Positions 1-11,526 are shown, numbered from the stretch's first letter. The stretch is 64,000 bases of DNA from Alitta virens (GCA_932294295.1 OW028579.1:1567085-1631084); one strand, 5' to 3'. Made by a program: numbers and translations. Notes: generated from the letters alone by a model not told the origin.

Positions 1-22
1 ACCACTGAGCTAGGCCCCAACC
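1..22 (-). mobile_element. SINE family A, head fragment cut by window start
   Basis: The first bases match the tRNA-like 5' head (box A region, GAGCTAGGCCCC) of the SINE family that recurs through the window. Only the outermost end is present because the rest lies upstream of position 1. The minus orientation is inferred from the other copies. Confidence 0.6.
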
Positions 23-74
23 CGGTCCTACTCAGGAGAGAACGGAGAAAGAGTATGAACATATAAAATGTCAC

Positions 75-104
75 CGCCCCCCCCCCAACCCCACCCCACC
101 CCTC
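75..104. repeat. C-rich low-complexity tract
   Basis: A run of ten C is followed by AACCCC/ACCCC steps. It is one of several long C or G homopolymer tracts in an otherwise AT-rich window. No function is evident. Confidence 0.8.
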
Positions 105-227
105 TTTTTCATCTTATAAATCAACAATTGAGAGTGACATTTAGCTCGAATCAGGAGATGACTACAAGGAGATAGGATTTAAAGGAAGCCTGCCAAGATC
201 TGATTATTCGCCCTGCGGCCAAAGAGT

Positions 228-425
228 AGACTATTGGAATGGATTTCAGTGGACCTTAGAAGTGAACCTTTTGAAGCAAGCAAACACCCAAGCAGTCAAT
301 TAGAATGTGGCCTGAACTGTAAGGAGAGGCGACAGTCATCCATTTCACACCAGGCAAATGTGTCATGCAGCCTTCATGCCGCGGGCAGTGTCAATCTGTC
401 ATTTCAAAGGAACAGCATCATTTCA
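228..425 (+). repeat. Family Q dispersed repeat, copy 1
   Basis: This stretch is a diverged reverse complement of 8568-8742. Shared blocks include GTGGCCTGAACTGTAAGGAG and the stretch around TTTCACACCAGGCAAA. An 84-residue open frame (234-488) crosses it, but the two copies differ by frame-breaking indels (for example four bases near 290), so the frame is unlikely to be coding. The nature of the element is unknown. Confidence 0.65.
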
Positions 426-510
426 AAGGAAAAGCTAAAGTATCACTATGCAGAATACCAGCCACAAAGAGTTACTAACAGGCGCTAATGGACTAGAGTT
501 TGGATGTTGT

Positions 511-676
511 GGTGTGTCTGTGTGTGATTAGGGCTTTACATCCTTTATTTTTGGCAGAGACCATGGCAATGAGATGAAGGATAAAACAGCCATCCAACTT
601 AGGCTCGACCGGGAATTGAACCCGGGACTTAGAGGTAGCACTCTGGGCTTCCAACTGCTGAGCTAGGCCCCCGCCC
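511..676 (-). mobile_element. SINE family A, internally deleted copy
   Basis: On the minus strand this reads a tRNA-like head with a box B motif (GGGTTCAATTCCCGG), then the body ATGGCTGTTTTATCC and CATTGCCATGGTCTCTGCC, then a CA-rich tail seen as TG repeats at the left edge. It lacks the usual body block containing TTAGCCCAACTGGTGCAG, and the head between box A and box B is shortened. It is a non-coding, LINE-dependent retroelement. Confidence 0.85.
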
Positions 677-1908
677 TTATTGGATGTTGTGGTAGGATCT
701 CATGAGTGGCGCCACTCCTGCAGCATCCGCTGTCGTAGTCATATTTTATTTGTACCCATGTTATAACAATGCGATAAACTGTTATACTAAAGAGTAACTA
801 TGAGTAATTGAGAATCAGTTCATGAAAAATTTTATGATCAAAGAAGAATTTCTGCTATAACACTCACTTAGTTAATAGACATAGCAATTAGCTTTTGCTA
901 TGGTAGAAGGGTCATTTCAAGGGGTAACTGAGGGACACATTTGCTGTTTCTCCATATTTCTCCTAGTCTAACAGTGTGATATTTGAAAAAAAAGGTCTTA
1001 ATTAGTACCTAAAATTACATGCCTTGAATTTCAAAAACCATATCTGATTTTGCTATGATAACAATTGCTGTTCCACCATTAATCTCAGTATTTTTACATT
1101 AATGGCTATTCAGCTACTAATATAGAAAATAACAGGTCAGTGGAATGATTTGAGAAAACATGACAGCTTTTTTTTCAAATACGGTGCGGTGATGAAGGGA
1201 CATTTTACAAAGGTATTTGAGGGACACTGCTCTTCTTTTTTTTCAAGTTTTAGTGTCGCTTCCAGATAGCTTGCTAGATAATGTCAATATCATTATAACG
1301 TTGACCATCAGCATGATCAGTGGCTGACATCACACTGATCTCTAGGCTGATACTATTGTCTACACTGAAAAGCTATGACTGAAGTGCCTCCTATATTACA
1401 TGCCGATATTGCAGCATATAAACTGAAAGACACTAGCTAGGTCAGCGCAAAGTTGCTAGCTATAGAGTCCTTCATTTGCTGAATCACACACATCAAAGAC
1501 GATCATATGCAATTTGACTGGTCAGTGCTTGCTGCCAGTCAAACTACTCCGGTCAATACTTTGGACATTCAAGATGGACACTTTTTCTTTGTCATTTGTA
1601 CTATTCTGATATATGTATTATTATTATTGTACTATATTTCTACCTCAATTTCATCGATTTAAATTTTAATGTAACTATAGTCGTACAGAAGCGTAAGCTT
1701 AAAAATGCCATTTACTTGACATTTTAGATTGAAAACGACTTTAAATAATTTACATACATACATCTTACCAATGTAGCGTGTTATGTGTATGCATATTTCA
1801 CATTTTAGCCATGTTTAGGTCCCGGGGCCTGTAGTACTTAGTGATATTAGTTTCCTCAGGGTGAGCCTGCAAGACGAGGTTCTGACCACAATAAGACACA
1901 GCATATGC
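677..1908. other. Low-copy AT-rich sequence, nothing recognised
   Basis: I see no long open frame, no repeat shared with the rest of the window, and no RNA gene. A small inverted motif (TTGACTGG ... CCAGTCAA) lies near 1516-1541. Confidence 0.5.
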
Positions 1909-2232
1909 AATGGAGTCTTTTCACTGAACAGCCCTGAATTCAGCAAGACATAAGTCTTTCCTCTCCTTTTATTACTCATTTTGCTTTTCAGACACAGTAG
2001 GTAATAACTAACTGATTCCATCAATATAACTTTCTCAGAAAAATAACAAACATCAACTAAATGATAAAGTGTCAAATATACATTAAAATTCACTAAAATA
2101 CTGCTGCTAGGATGCACTTTGCTTCATCCAATCACAGTCAAGGGCGGGAATTTTTTCAGCCAATAGAATTGCAGTATTCTTCTTCAGCCACCTGGTGGTA
2201 ATACAGAGAACCTTCCGTGAAAATCCACTATT
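1909..2232 (+). mobile_element. Family B MITE-like element, near full length
   Basis: About 324 bp, with imperfect terminal inverted repeats. The left-end consensus AATAGAGTCTTTTCAC and the reverse complement of the right end, AATAGTGGATTTTCAC, agree at 13 of 16 positions. The interior carries two CCAAT-type blocks (TTGGCTGAA on the opposite strand) and CCACCTGGTGG. Six copies occur in both orientations. A 100-residue antisense open frame (1815-2117) runs through it but is not conserved between copies. This is probably a non-autonomous DNA element; no transposase is seen. Confidence 0.75.
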
Positions 2233-3059
2233 CAAAAGTAGATCAAGCACAGCGCCTGTTAATTTCAATGTTGCTACAACTGTGTTCTACATTCAAATAT
2301 ATTACAAAATGCTAATTCTTGTAAATATGGAAGTTTTTAAAACTGTATATCGTACAAAATAGATTGAAAAAACTTCAAGCATGATGAGAATGAAAATACG
2401 AAATGGTAGAGGAAAAGATGGAAACATGCAAGCCCTATATACAGACTTGTCATACGCTTAATTAAAAACGTCTTTCATATGCTCTCCCAGCACGGATATT
2501 TCATTAGAGAAATGATTAGACTTCAGTGAAGCAGACAGCCTTGAGGCATCATTAGGAGTACAGGAAATTGGCCGAGGAGATAAAAATTGTAAGAAGAGAA
2601 TGTTTGCGCAGCTAGTGAAATATTCATAAGCGTCATAAGAAATGATGCTCTGTGAGTTATGGCGAGACAGGTCAGCGACATGTCAGCGACAGGTCAGCGA
2701 CATCCATCGGTAAATGTCACATGAGAAATAATTGATGAGCATGCATTTCTGGGTGAATATCTTGCAAAATATTATTGTGGCATACGGTACGCTATAACAG
2801 GTCATGATCAAGGTATGGTTGGTGAGAATTGGATCACAATGCCCCAGTAGATAAGATGTCTGTGAAGTGCTCAGATGTATATAATATTATGGTGAGTTGA
2901 CATTTAATCAAATTCCTCATTACTGCATATAAATGAGCCCAGTGATTTCATTGTAAGACCACTCTTTGGAATTAACGAAAATATATTAATATGACATTAA
3001 TTATGATTGAATAAGTTTTGGTATTAATCATGGAAGTTTACTTAATATTGAATACCAGA
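2233..3059. other. Low-copy sequence with a short direct repeat
   Basis: At 2668-2704 the motif GGTCAGCGACA occurs three times in direct succession with slight variation (AGGTCAGCGAC / TGTCAGCGAC). No coding frame or dispersed repeat is otherwise recognised. Confidence 0.5.
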
Positions 3060-3142
3060 CATCACAAAGATGTGTATTTTAAAATAACATTGACAAAGAT
3101 GTGTATTTTTAAATAACAAAGATGTGTATTTTTAAATAACAT
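3060..3142 (+). repeat. Short tandem repeat, ~23-29 bp unit, three copies
   Basis: The phrase AAAGATGTGTATTTT followed by AAATAAC is repeated three times with small length differences. It is a young local duplication with no sign of function. Confidence 0.8.
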
Positions 3143-4005
3143 GATATTTTATCATAGAGAATGTCCAATCATATTTGGCTCAAAGTTGATGTATGTGCCA
3201 TATATTAGTTTATTTCGTGTCAGTATTCCCATTTCATGCAGCCAAGTGCAACCATACTGAAGTAATGGCATCTTCTCGTAGCTCTCTCTAAGGCCAGTGT
3301 TTAATCATAATAAAATCATAGCATCCCCAGGTGAAGCCCAAGGTTCCTATATCAGGGGACAGGAATCAGGAAATAGGAATGAATATTTAACAGCAAGGGC
3401 AGCTGGTCTACTAAACTATTCCTTACCCAGAAGGAACCTGTGTCACATTGTCACAGACATACCAAAGGCATATCAGTCTCATAGTCTACACAATCAGACA
3501 CTATATACTTTAAACGTCTTTTATTGATGAAAAGCCTAGTTTGCAGAACACCTGGTATCTTATTGTCATGTTATGAAAACTAATTATATTCAGATCTCAT
3601 AGATCTGGCATTATTATATATCTTTAGACTCTTAAAGTCTTTTTACTTATGTCAACCTTAAACTTAAGCTGTTAAGAGTCAATGTTAAGGATGTATTACA
3701 CCTGGCCAAAGGTCATGCTTGAAGGTCATGAGACCAGAACCTCTTAGCCAATAGAGCACTGACAGGGAAACCTGCAGTTAGACAATGAGAAAAAGACAGG
3801 CAATGGCCTGCAAGAAAGAAAAGCCATGGAGGAGCCCTAGAGCCCTCAGTTCTGGGTTTGGAGTAAATCTGTTCCTAAATCAATATAGAGGCCACCCTCT
3901 CTGCCAAGCATACTACTGGACTTTGTCTTGAGTCCATGTAACATCTATAAAAAAACTACATTATGTGTGGTCTTTCACAAACTAGAATGTCTTAGACCAA
4001 TGCAA
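3143..4005. other. Low-copy sequence, nothing recognised
   Basis: A 76-codon open frame (3297-3527) is present but has no recognisable domain, no splice context and biased low-complexity composition. I do not support a gene here. Confidence 0.45.
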
Positions 4006-4254
4006 CAGGTGGCTATTACAGAATACTGCAATTCTATTGGCTGAAAAAGTTCCCGCCATTGGCTGTGATTGGCTGAAGCGAAGTGCATCCTAGCAGCAGT
4101 ATTTTTAGTGCATTTTAATGTATATTTGACAGCTTATCATTCAGTTGATTTTTGTTATTTTTCTGAGAAAGTTATATTTATTGAATAAGTATAAGAGGAG
4201 AGGAAGGACTTATGTCTTGCTGAACTCAGGGCTCGTCAGTGAAAAGACTCTATT
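4006..4254 (-). mobile_element. Family B MITE-like element, shortened copy
   Basis: This is in reverse orientation relative to 1909-2232. It begins at GGTGGCTATTACAGAATAC, so the terminal AATAGTGGATTTTCAC end is missing, and it has lost part of the block near TGTCTGAAAAGCAAAA. It ends at GAAAAGACTCTATTG, matching the left end of the family. Confidence 0.75.
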
Positions 4255-5659
4255 GGGAAGCAATTAACAATATTCACTAATGTTGGATATTAATTGAGAT
4301 GGCTATTCGGTGTTTGTGCTCCTGTATGATTCAGTGCAGCTTGTGGATATATAATAGTTTAATACCAAGTATTCTGACATTAAAAAAAAGTCAACTATAC
4401 AATATGTCATGAGTTATTATGACAATAACTTCTTTTTTTTCATGTGTACAAAATGTTGCTGTAAGTTTCAGAAGTAAATTAGTGCCATTGTCAACATAGA
4501 CGTTTGTAAATGTGTCACTACCCAGATAGCATACCTGATTGGATGGTACGTTATCTAGGTAGAGCATGGATAATAGTAAATTAAATTTAAATGAACTGAA
4601 TTTATACATTTGTTCTGTTTTAGCTTGTGGCAAAGTGTGTTTTCTGTACATTGAACTTCACTGACCAACTTGCTTCATAAATAAACACACTTAAAAGAAA
4701 ACAAAATGTGAAGGGTGCACCAGGCCACCCATCACCCGCACCCTTACTGATTTAGTAGTAAACAATATAAACAATTCTGTTCACCTGAACTGGGTTCAGG
4801 AAAACAATAAATAACACAAATCCACAGGTCAAACATCCTGAAGGATCAAAGTGGAAGCGGAGGCATCTTTGGGTATCAATTACTCTTAAAATGATCCTAT
4901 TACACAAACCCCAACTTCTGGTCGCCTCGTGGCACATGCTAAGTAAGCAAACCATGACAAATGCTAAGATGTCTGCCTACCAGGCTAATTTGTTTGTCGA
5001 ACTGGCAAAACAAACTGATTTCTAAAATAGATGCACACGGCTGGCCTTTGCTTAAGGAAGCAAGCAACAGGTATGCTGCCATCCATCCTTGCAAGGCTTA
5101 TAATAATTACAGGACATGGAAGTTGTAGGCAGACAAATATGTTACTCTATGTTTGAGATGATATTTTCAATGTTGAACCTCAAATTAAAATTTTTGACTT
5201 GAAAATTGTCAAACTAAATCATACAGGTAGTTTTAATACAACCGGCCTGTCAAATTGAACCTGGACAAAGTTAGACAACGTTTGCTGTATGATGCTACCT
5301 GCCACTAAATGAAACTTTCTGGCTACAGCTGGCTACTCAAATCCAGCATCATATGGTGTATAAGTTAAGAGTTACAGCATATTTTTCTTTTTTTAGACAA
5401 GGTTTATATTTTCCGGTGGTGTTAGGTGTAAGCCGACTATAAGCTAGGAGTAGACATAAGCAGCTGGCTTTAGTTATAGCTACAGCCAGGAATAGGTTGC
5501 TTCCACTGTTTAGAGTGACCATATCTTGTGAAACTAACTGTATACAGGTATTAGCTTACATATACTGGACATTTTGAATGTGTCTAGAATGACTGAACTC
5601 CTCATTAGTAATATGACTCTGAACCAGTACAGGAACAAATTTATCAAAGATGCCACAAG
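4255..5659. other. Low-copy sequence, nothing recognised apart from a small hairpin
   Basis: Open frames of 86 and 67 codons on the minus strand show no recognisable domains. The only structure noted is the hairpin at 4518-4562, listed separately. Confidence 0.45.
4518..4562. mobile_element. 45-bp hairpin with family E termini
   Basis: The arms CTACCCAGATAGCATACC and GGTACGTTATCTAGGTAG pair at 14 of 18 positions. The outer sequence ACCCAGATAGCAT is the same as the ends of family E elements at 59496-59598, so this is probably a minimal or internally deleted member. Confidence 0.5.
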
Positions 5660-6018
5660 ATGTGCACTCAAATGATAAACAGCTCAAATCAAAAAATCAA
5701 CTTTATCAGTTATATGAGTACCTTCCATAATGGAATAATAGCTAGAAATGTAGCTTTCTTGGCCAACAGGGTCATACCACCAACGACGGAAGCAGTTATG
5801 CATCGTGTAGGGATGATAAAGGAACTAGATCTCTGCCTAGAAAATATTCTTGAGCTGCATGGGTTTGGAGAAAATTTAAAAGACTTGATAGACTGCATTT
5901 CGATTTTCTAATATTCATTTCTAATCTCTACTATCTAATATTCTGTGTCTAATTTATAATGACTTCTGTATGTCTATTTATTTTTATTACACCTATGTTT
6001 GCCGTGGTGTGCAATAAA
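5660..6018 (+). other. Possible 3' end of a decayed coding sequence with poly(A) signal
   Basis: An 83-codon frame (5660-5911) ends in a stop and is followed by a T-rich stretch and AATAAA at 6013-6018, then TA repeats. This layout resembles the 3' end of a LINE or of a transcript. I do not recognise the peptide, and its first half is low quality. It may be chance. Confidence 0.2.
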
Positions 6019-6210
6019 TACTATATATATATCATATCACATCACATGATATTATACCACATCTCGTCCATCTTGTTTTTACTCAATTGAAATGAAAACA
6101 ACAATTATGGCATGATCACCATTTCACCATTGATTAACCTAACTTCAATAGAAGCTAAACAAAAGCTAGGGAAGTATCAAATGGATTATTGCACAATTCC
6201 TTTCCGAGCT

Positions 6211-6255
6211 TAAATATGCTCAAATATGCTCAAATATGCTCAAATATGCTATGCT
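6211..6255 (+). repeat. 10-bp tandem repeat, about four copies
   Basis: The unit CAAATATGCT is repeated perfectly after a first variant TAAATATGCT. It is a short minisatellite. Confidence 0.9.
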
Positions 6256-6654
6256 GCGGAGTAAATATTTGTCCAAGACTTCCGATGGAAGTCCCGGAGA
6301 CAAATGAGGCAATTTGTCTGCTTGACATTTTAGGCAAATGAAAAAGAATCACTGAATACCAATGGCACAATATAACTCAGACGCTGATTGCGCTATAACA
6401 AAGAGAAAAAAAACCCTTCATGACAGTGCGTTTCTTTCATCAAAGTTGCATGAAAATGATTGTATCATAGCTTAGCCTCTGGAAATTCAGGTAAAATGTC
6501 CCATTACCTTGGTAACCAACAAAGGCCTATTATTCACTAATGAATATGGCATTTGCATGGGCATCAGTGGCTGTGAGCCACTCTGCATTCATAAGGCTTG
6601 CAGATGCCATTATCACGACACAAAAGCACATTTGGCCATGTAGTAGTATCTCAG
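6256..6654. other. Low-copy sequence with an octamer-type motif
   Basis: The motif ATTTGCAT (POU/octamer-like) occurs near 6550 in a repeat-free stretch. At 6626-6642, GCACATTTGGCCATGTA equals the terminal 17 bases of family C and may be a solo end. Neither is strong evidence of function. Confidence 0.35.
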
Positions 6655-6800
6655 TTATACACTGGTCTGAAAATAGTCAGCAACAGAAAGCAGACGCAAT
6701 GAGGAGATTATAAAACTTGGGAGTTCATCCCCATGGGTAGAGTCTTTTACTCGCCTCAGTACAGATACCGAGTACAAGGCACAACCATTTAATTCATACA
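6655..6800 (+). repeat. Family G dispersed repeat, diverged copy
   Basis: It shares with other copies the order GCAGACG-AATGAG-ATTATAA-CTTGG, then CCCCATGGGTAG, then ACTCGCC and a terminal ACAAGGCAC. On the opposite strand the family appears to be a tRNA-like SINE (see 29195-29322). Confidence 0.6.
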
Positions 6801-8410
6801 GGTCATAATATAAAGAGTTCTTACTAAATGCCAAAACCTTCAGCACAGTAAACTTAATGCTAAAACACATGACAAAAACAGCTAATAAATGTATTTTCTT
6901 CATCCCTTTTACTTTTCTTTCATTTCTTTCTTTTGTCCCAGTCTACACCTTTGCTCTGACATAATAAAAATTGCCCTCTGTTGTGCGGCTTGTTTTATAT
7001 AGCACAATAAAAGCAAGCAGTCTAGATGTTCACAGTATGAAACATACACCTATGACAACATTTCACTCGGTTCAACGAGCATCGATCGCTGTCACATCCT
7101 GTGCAGCAGCACAGAGCGTGGTTTCCCTAGGTACTGCTAACACCAGAACAGAGATTCCATTCCACATGCTTGCTTCATTAATGCCGTGTTGACGGAAATT
7201 TTAAAAGCTTTGAGAAGATGTGAGGCCAAAGCAGCTGGAGCCTGCGATGAGAACCTCATGATTACCTAATGTAGATTCAGATGCCGCTAACGACATAAGA
7301 AGCTATTCGATCCTGTAGGATTCATCTCTATGGAGAATCCTTTGCTCTTCACAAATGTATCATGCGCTTCAGGACTGGGATAGCTGATGCACTTGGAAAG
7401 ACACCAAGATGTTTTGAAGCGTCTTAAGATGTTTAAATCATTGCTAAGGCTTTATGCAGCCTATTAGTTGATAGATTTACTGCTTAGATTTACAACATTG
7501 GAATTTGCGATGACATTTGTAATTCATTTTGATTAGCATTTGACAGCTGAGTCATATTGATATTAGTTTCGACTGTGAAAGATTTAAATATCAAAGGCAT
7601 AGTAATATTGATGTACTGTACAGCTGTAAAAGTGACAACATGAAACTTAGATAATTGGATGGGTCCTTGTCCATCCGCAAGAGAGTGAAACACAATATAT
7701 GCCTGTCAAGCCAAACTATATCCGTCCACTATCTTGTATATCCCATTACCTGTTACAACAAATGCAAAAGGCTCACCTTGCAAGCTACCTTGCTCGTAAA
7801 CTTAAATGCAAGCTCATCAATTATTTCTCCGAAGACATTCGCCGATGGATGTCTCTTGCCTGTCGTGTTATAATTCACAGAGCGTCATTTCTTGCAGCTC
7901 TTATGAATATTTCACAACTGCACAAACATTCTCTTTTCCCTTATACATTTCTGGTCCTCATTAGGAAGTGCACTGATGCCTGGATACATCAAAGGGTACA
8001 TCCTAGGGTCACAAATCCTAATGATGTCAATGAGACATATGAAGAATGCCATATAGCGATGAAAAGTATATGATACATGTGTAGTGCATAGTGAAGGCAT
8101 TAGTGAAATCTGATTTTGAAAGATTCCAATACAAGAAATAAGAAGTATTAGTTTGCACACTAGATTTTATCCAGGCAAACCCTCAGTTACTTTAATCTTA
8201 TCTTGTGTGAAATTAGATATGAAACTCTGTCTTAATGAGTATTCTATTGCCAATTGTAAGCATATTTTGGATTGGTTATTGTGAAAACACCCTGAGAACT
8301 GAACGATGGAGCCATATGTGCGAAAACTGGGTTTATTTTCCTATTATACATAAAACGTACCCAAGATTGTGGAAAACACAAAATAAAAGTAATTAATGCC
8401 GCATCATGGT
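6801..8410. other. Low-copy sequence, no supported gene
   Basis: A 124-codon frame at 7699-8073 is the longest repeat-free frame in this part. It overlaps other open frames on both strands (7655-7873, 7912-8160), lacks any motif I recognise, and has no clear splice or promoter context. I leave it unannotated. Confidence 0.4.
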
Positions 8411-8475
8411 CTTTGCCCTAAGTCCTTGCCTTAAGTCCTTGCCCTAAGTCCTTGCCCTAAGTCTTTGCCCTATAA
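8411..8475 (+). repeat. 13-bp tandem repeat, about five copies
   Basis: The unit CCTTGCCCTAAGT is repeated with single-base variants. It is a small minisatellite. Confidence 0.9.
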
Positions 8476-8567
8476 GTTCCTGCTCTTCCCCTACATCACC
8501 TGTTGACTACGGGTCAGTGCGGAATAAAACTGCCCCCCTTACAAGACAGTCTACAACTACTGCTCCC

Positions 8568-8742
8568 CTTTGAAATGACGGATTGATGCAGCCCAAGGCA
8601 TGAAGGCACATGACACTTTTGCCTGGTGTGAAATTGAAGACTGTCGCCTCTCCTTACAGTTCAGGCCACATTCTGATTGACTGGGTGTTTGCTCGCTTCA
8701 AAGGGTTCATTCCCAAGGTTCCCAAAAATCCATTCCAATATT
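8568..8742 (-). repeat. Family Q dispersed repeat, copy 2
   Basis: This is the reverse-complement partner of 228-425, with scattered substitutions and indels. The two copies lie about 8.3 kb apart in opposite orientation. Confidence 0.65.
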
Positions 8743-8888
8743 CTGCTCACAGTCTGGTGGGTAAGTAGGTCAAGCTGGAGTAAGATCCTCCCTTCAAATA
8801 GTATATTATTGCTCTCACTAATAGCCATGAGATCATCTTAATATTTTGCTTTTATGCAAGATTGGGCATTTTGGAGTCAGAACTACGA

Positions 8889-8904
8889 CCCCCCCCCCCC
8901 CCCC
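8889..8904. repeat. C16 homopolymer
   Basis: Sixteen consecutive C immediately precede the MITE at 8915. It is a mutational hotspot; the opposite strand is G-rich. Confidence 0.95.
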
Positions 8905-8914
8905 ACAACCAGTA

Positions 8915-9242
8915 TTACAGCAGTTTTAGAGTGAGCATGGACAGTTCAGGAGTGAAAGAGACCGACCAGAAAGATTGTAAAGTAATTGACCAACTTTCTG
9001 GCACATTGCTAATGTCCTTATCATAAAATAATTCTCGTTTCTACATTGGTCATTAGTCTAGAAGAATACAGAAATAACATTACAACTGTACAGAAAAGGG
9101 GTAAACTTTAGTCAAAAGAGGTGAAAACAAGTTTATTGCTCAGATATTGGGATGATTCTATCATTCTTATCAAATGTTTCAATCAGATTGAAAAGTCGTT
9201 CTGAGGATGCAACTGTCCAAGCTCGCTCCAAAACTGCTGTAA
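8915..9242 (+). mobile_element. Family K MITE, 328 bp, TA-flanked
   Basis: The ends are inverted repeats of about 31 bp: TTACAGCAGTTTTAGAGTGA at the left, and at the right, reverse-complemented, TTACAGCAGTTTTGGAGCGA. TA dinucleotides lie directly outside both ends (8913-8914 and 9243-9244), the duplication made by Tc1/mariner-type transposases. There is no internal frame of note. It is non-autonomous. Confidence 0.8.
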
Positions 9243-9510
9243 TACAAAAATTATATTAAAACCCCAATTGGTCAAAAAGCGTAACTGCATCCCCCCCTGG
9301 GGTCCTGAAACCCTACCATAACCTCATAGAGTATTCATAATATAATAAATATATAACTTTGACTAATATTAAAACCATTTTTTTGCTGTTCTTTTTAAAT
9401 ATTTACTATATTCAAGCCCTCTTACCCCCTTCCACTATTTCTGGGTACACCCCTAAGATATTTATGTAAATAGTTATCCTGATCTGGTATTTGGTATTCG
9501 TAGTGATAAA

Positions 9511-9800
9511 TACAGCAGTTTTAGAGCGAGCATGGACAGTTGCATCCTCAGAAAGACTTTTCAAACTGATAGAAACATTTGATAAGAATGATATAATCAC
9601 CCCAACATCTGGGCAATAAACTTGATTTCACCTCTTTTGACCAAAGTTTACCCCTTTTCTATACAGTAGTAATGCTATTCTGTAATGCAATTTTCTCCAC
9701 GTATGGCCTGTATAACACAGACAAGTATTTTATGACAAGGACATTAGGAATTGGCTAGAAACGTTGGTCAATTACTTTACAACCTTTCTGATCTGTTGCA
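9511..9800 (-). mobile_element. Family K MITE, second copy, truncated
   Basis: This is a reverse-complement copy of 8915-9242 beginning TACAGCAGTTTTAGAGCGAG. The match fades after CAACCTTTCTGATC, so the far terminal repeat is lost. The two copies face each other across a ~270-bp spacer and could form a long foldback structure. Confidence 0.8.
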
Positions 9801-10410
9801 AGTACTAATTCACCACAAACTGGCCTACAAATATTTTCACGTTATCATGCAGTTAAGATGATCATCAGACAAAACACAGAATGCTAAACAGTAACTGTAG
9901 TGCACATGTGTACTTAACATGTACCCTTCATTGCACTCCAGCACTCCAGTAGTACCCTTGAGATCGTGAGTACTGCCCTCTGGGCCTCTGGCTAGGTGAA
10001 AATGAATGGAGCCCGGCATACGGATAATGCTCCGACAAAGCGGTTATTCTCAATGGCTTATCCTGTGACAGACCGGTCTCCCATGCGGCCACAATAAAAG
10101 CAGAAAGCTCACACCAGTCTGCTATTCTGGGGAATAAAAAAGGAATCAAGGGATGATTTCTGCCCGTAATGCTCTTAGCTCTTGTAGAATCACTGCGATG
10201 TAGTCCATGAAAGCGATTGCTGCCGTGTCGTATCAACGAATAGAAGTGACGACTGTTATGAACTACCTTTTAGAATGGTAGAACAATGTATTTTATATAT
10301 TTGTCTCCATTAGCAGTGCTAAAAACAGAAATGGACAAAGCTCTATTTTCCAGCATGTATCACACATTATTCTTTAAAATTTTATATACTGAATTAATGT
10401 ATTTTCTGTT
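9801..10410. other. Low-copy sequence, nothing recognised
   Basis: Overlapping short minus-strand frames near 9837-10236 have no recognised motif and no repeat counterpart in the window. Confidence 0.4.
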
Positions 10411-10640
10411 ATTCTATCTTTTATGTACTTATATATTATTTCGCTTTAATACTGAATGTCTAAGAGCAGGACTCTGCCCAGAAAACATCAAATTATGGCA
10501 ACTGGGACCTTGAACGTTAAGCTGTATATTATGTATAAAATAATGAGAAGTTTTAGATAGACGTATTGAGTAGATATGTGACATATTATGTATCATTTCT
10601 GGTATGAAAAAGTGTCAATAAAAGCTATATATATATATGT
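10411..10640 (+). other. 3'-UTR-like sequence with poly(A) signal
   Basis: An AT-rich stretch ends with AATAAA (10617-10622) followed at once by a short (TA) run. This resembles the 3' tails of LINE copies seen elsewhere in the window (14040-14255, 36660-36775). No upstream coding remnant is recognised. Confidence 0.3.
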
Positions 10641-10726
10641 TATTATAAATACTCAAGTTATTCGTGATGTTTGTATTGTATTTACAATCAGTTCTTTTCT
10701 CTATTGCCTACTGCTGCATGCTAGAT

Positions 10727-11087
10727 GTTTCTATTCTATTCTATTCAATTCTATTCTATGTTTATATTCTATTATTTTTCATTATATTATATTCCATTCT
10801 ATTCTATTCCATCTATTCTATTCTATTCCATTCTATTCTATTCCATCTATTATATTCTATTCCATTCTATTCTATTCCATTCTATTATATTCCATTCCAT
10901 TCTATTCCATTCCATTCTATTCTATTCCATTCTATTCCATCTATTCTATTCTATTCCATTCTATTATATTCCATTCCATTCTATTCCATTCCATTATATT
11001 CTATTCTATTCTATTCCATCTATTCTATTCTATTCCATTCTATTCTATTCCATTCTATTATATTCCATTCCATTCTATTCTATTCCT
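10727..11087 (+). repeat. Pentamer satellite (TTCTA/TTCCA)n
   Basis: About 360 bp of 5-bp units mixing ATTCT and ATTCC, with occasional ATCTA slips. Open frames in several phases (10588-11167) code for low-complexity YSI/FHS strings and are artefacts. A similar mixing of two related pentamers is seen in the purine array at 49679-50169. Confidence 0.95.
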
Positions 11088-11526
11088 CTGGCTTCAACTT
11101 TAATCTAAATTCACATTTTCATCACTTTGCAAATCAATTAAATTACTTTCAAATTCGCAAAGTTTAAATTGTTCGGTTTGACTTTGAAAATCTGTCACTT
11201 GTTGCAACTCTTTATTTTCTGTTACTGAGAATTGTGGCAAATTCTGTTAGCTGTAATTATTTCACCCAGCTCGGCTTTAATCACATCAAATGGGCAGAAT
11301 TTTCTGTTAGCAATTTCTGCGAAATTCTGCAGCTAGATCGATAATTGATAACCGAGATGGCTTCAGTCTGTTGTAAATTTATTAGTGGCAAAAGAAAGAG
11401 AAAGCGGGTTACTATGGTTTTAAGTGTGTGCTTCATCTTCAAGTATCTTTTAAATTATTATTATTATTATTTTATTTATTAAATTTCTATAGTGCTACTA
11501 TTTACAAGGTTATTCAAGTGCCCTCA
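11088..11526. other. Low-copy DNA, then an ATT-rich low-complexity stretch
   Basis: An (ATT)n stretch at about 11452-11485 precedes TTCTATAGTGCTACTATTTAC. A comparable phrase (GCGCATTCC...CAATGCGCTTAAC) occurs near 60510-60550. These may be distant copies of one dispersed repeat. Confidence 0.4.

Noticed and set aside
7699..8073. 124-codon repeat-free frame
   Set aside because: No recognised domain, no splice or poly(A) context, and overlapping frames on both strands. It is compatible with chance.
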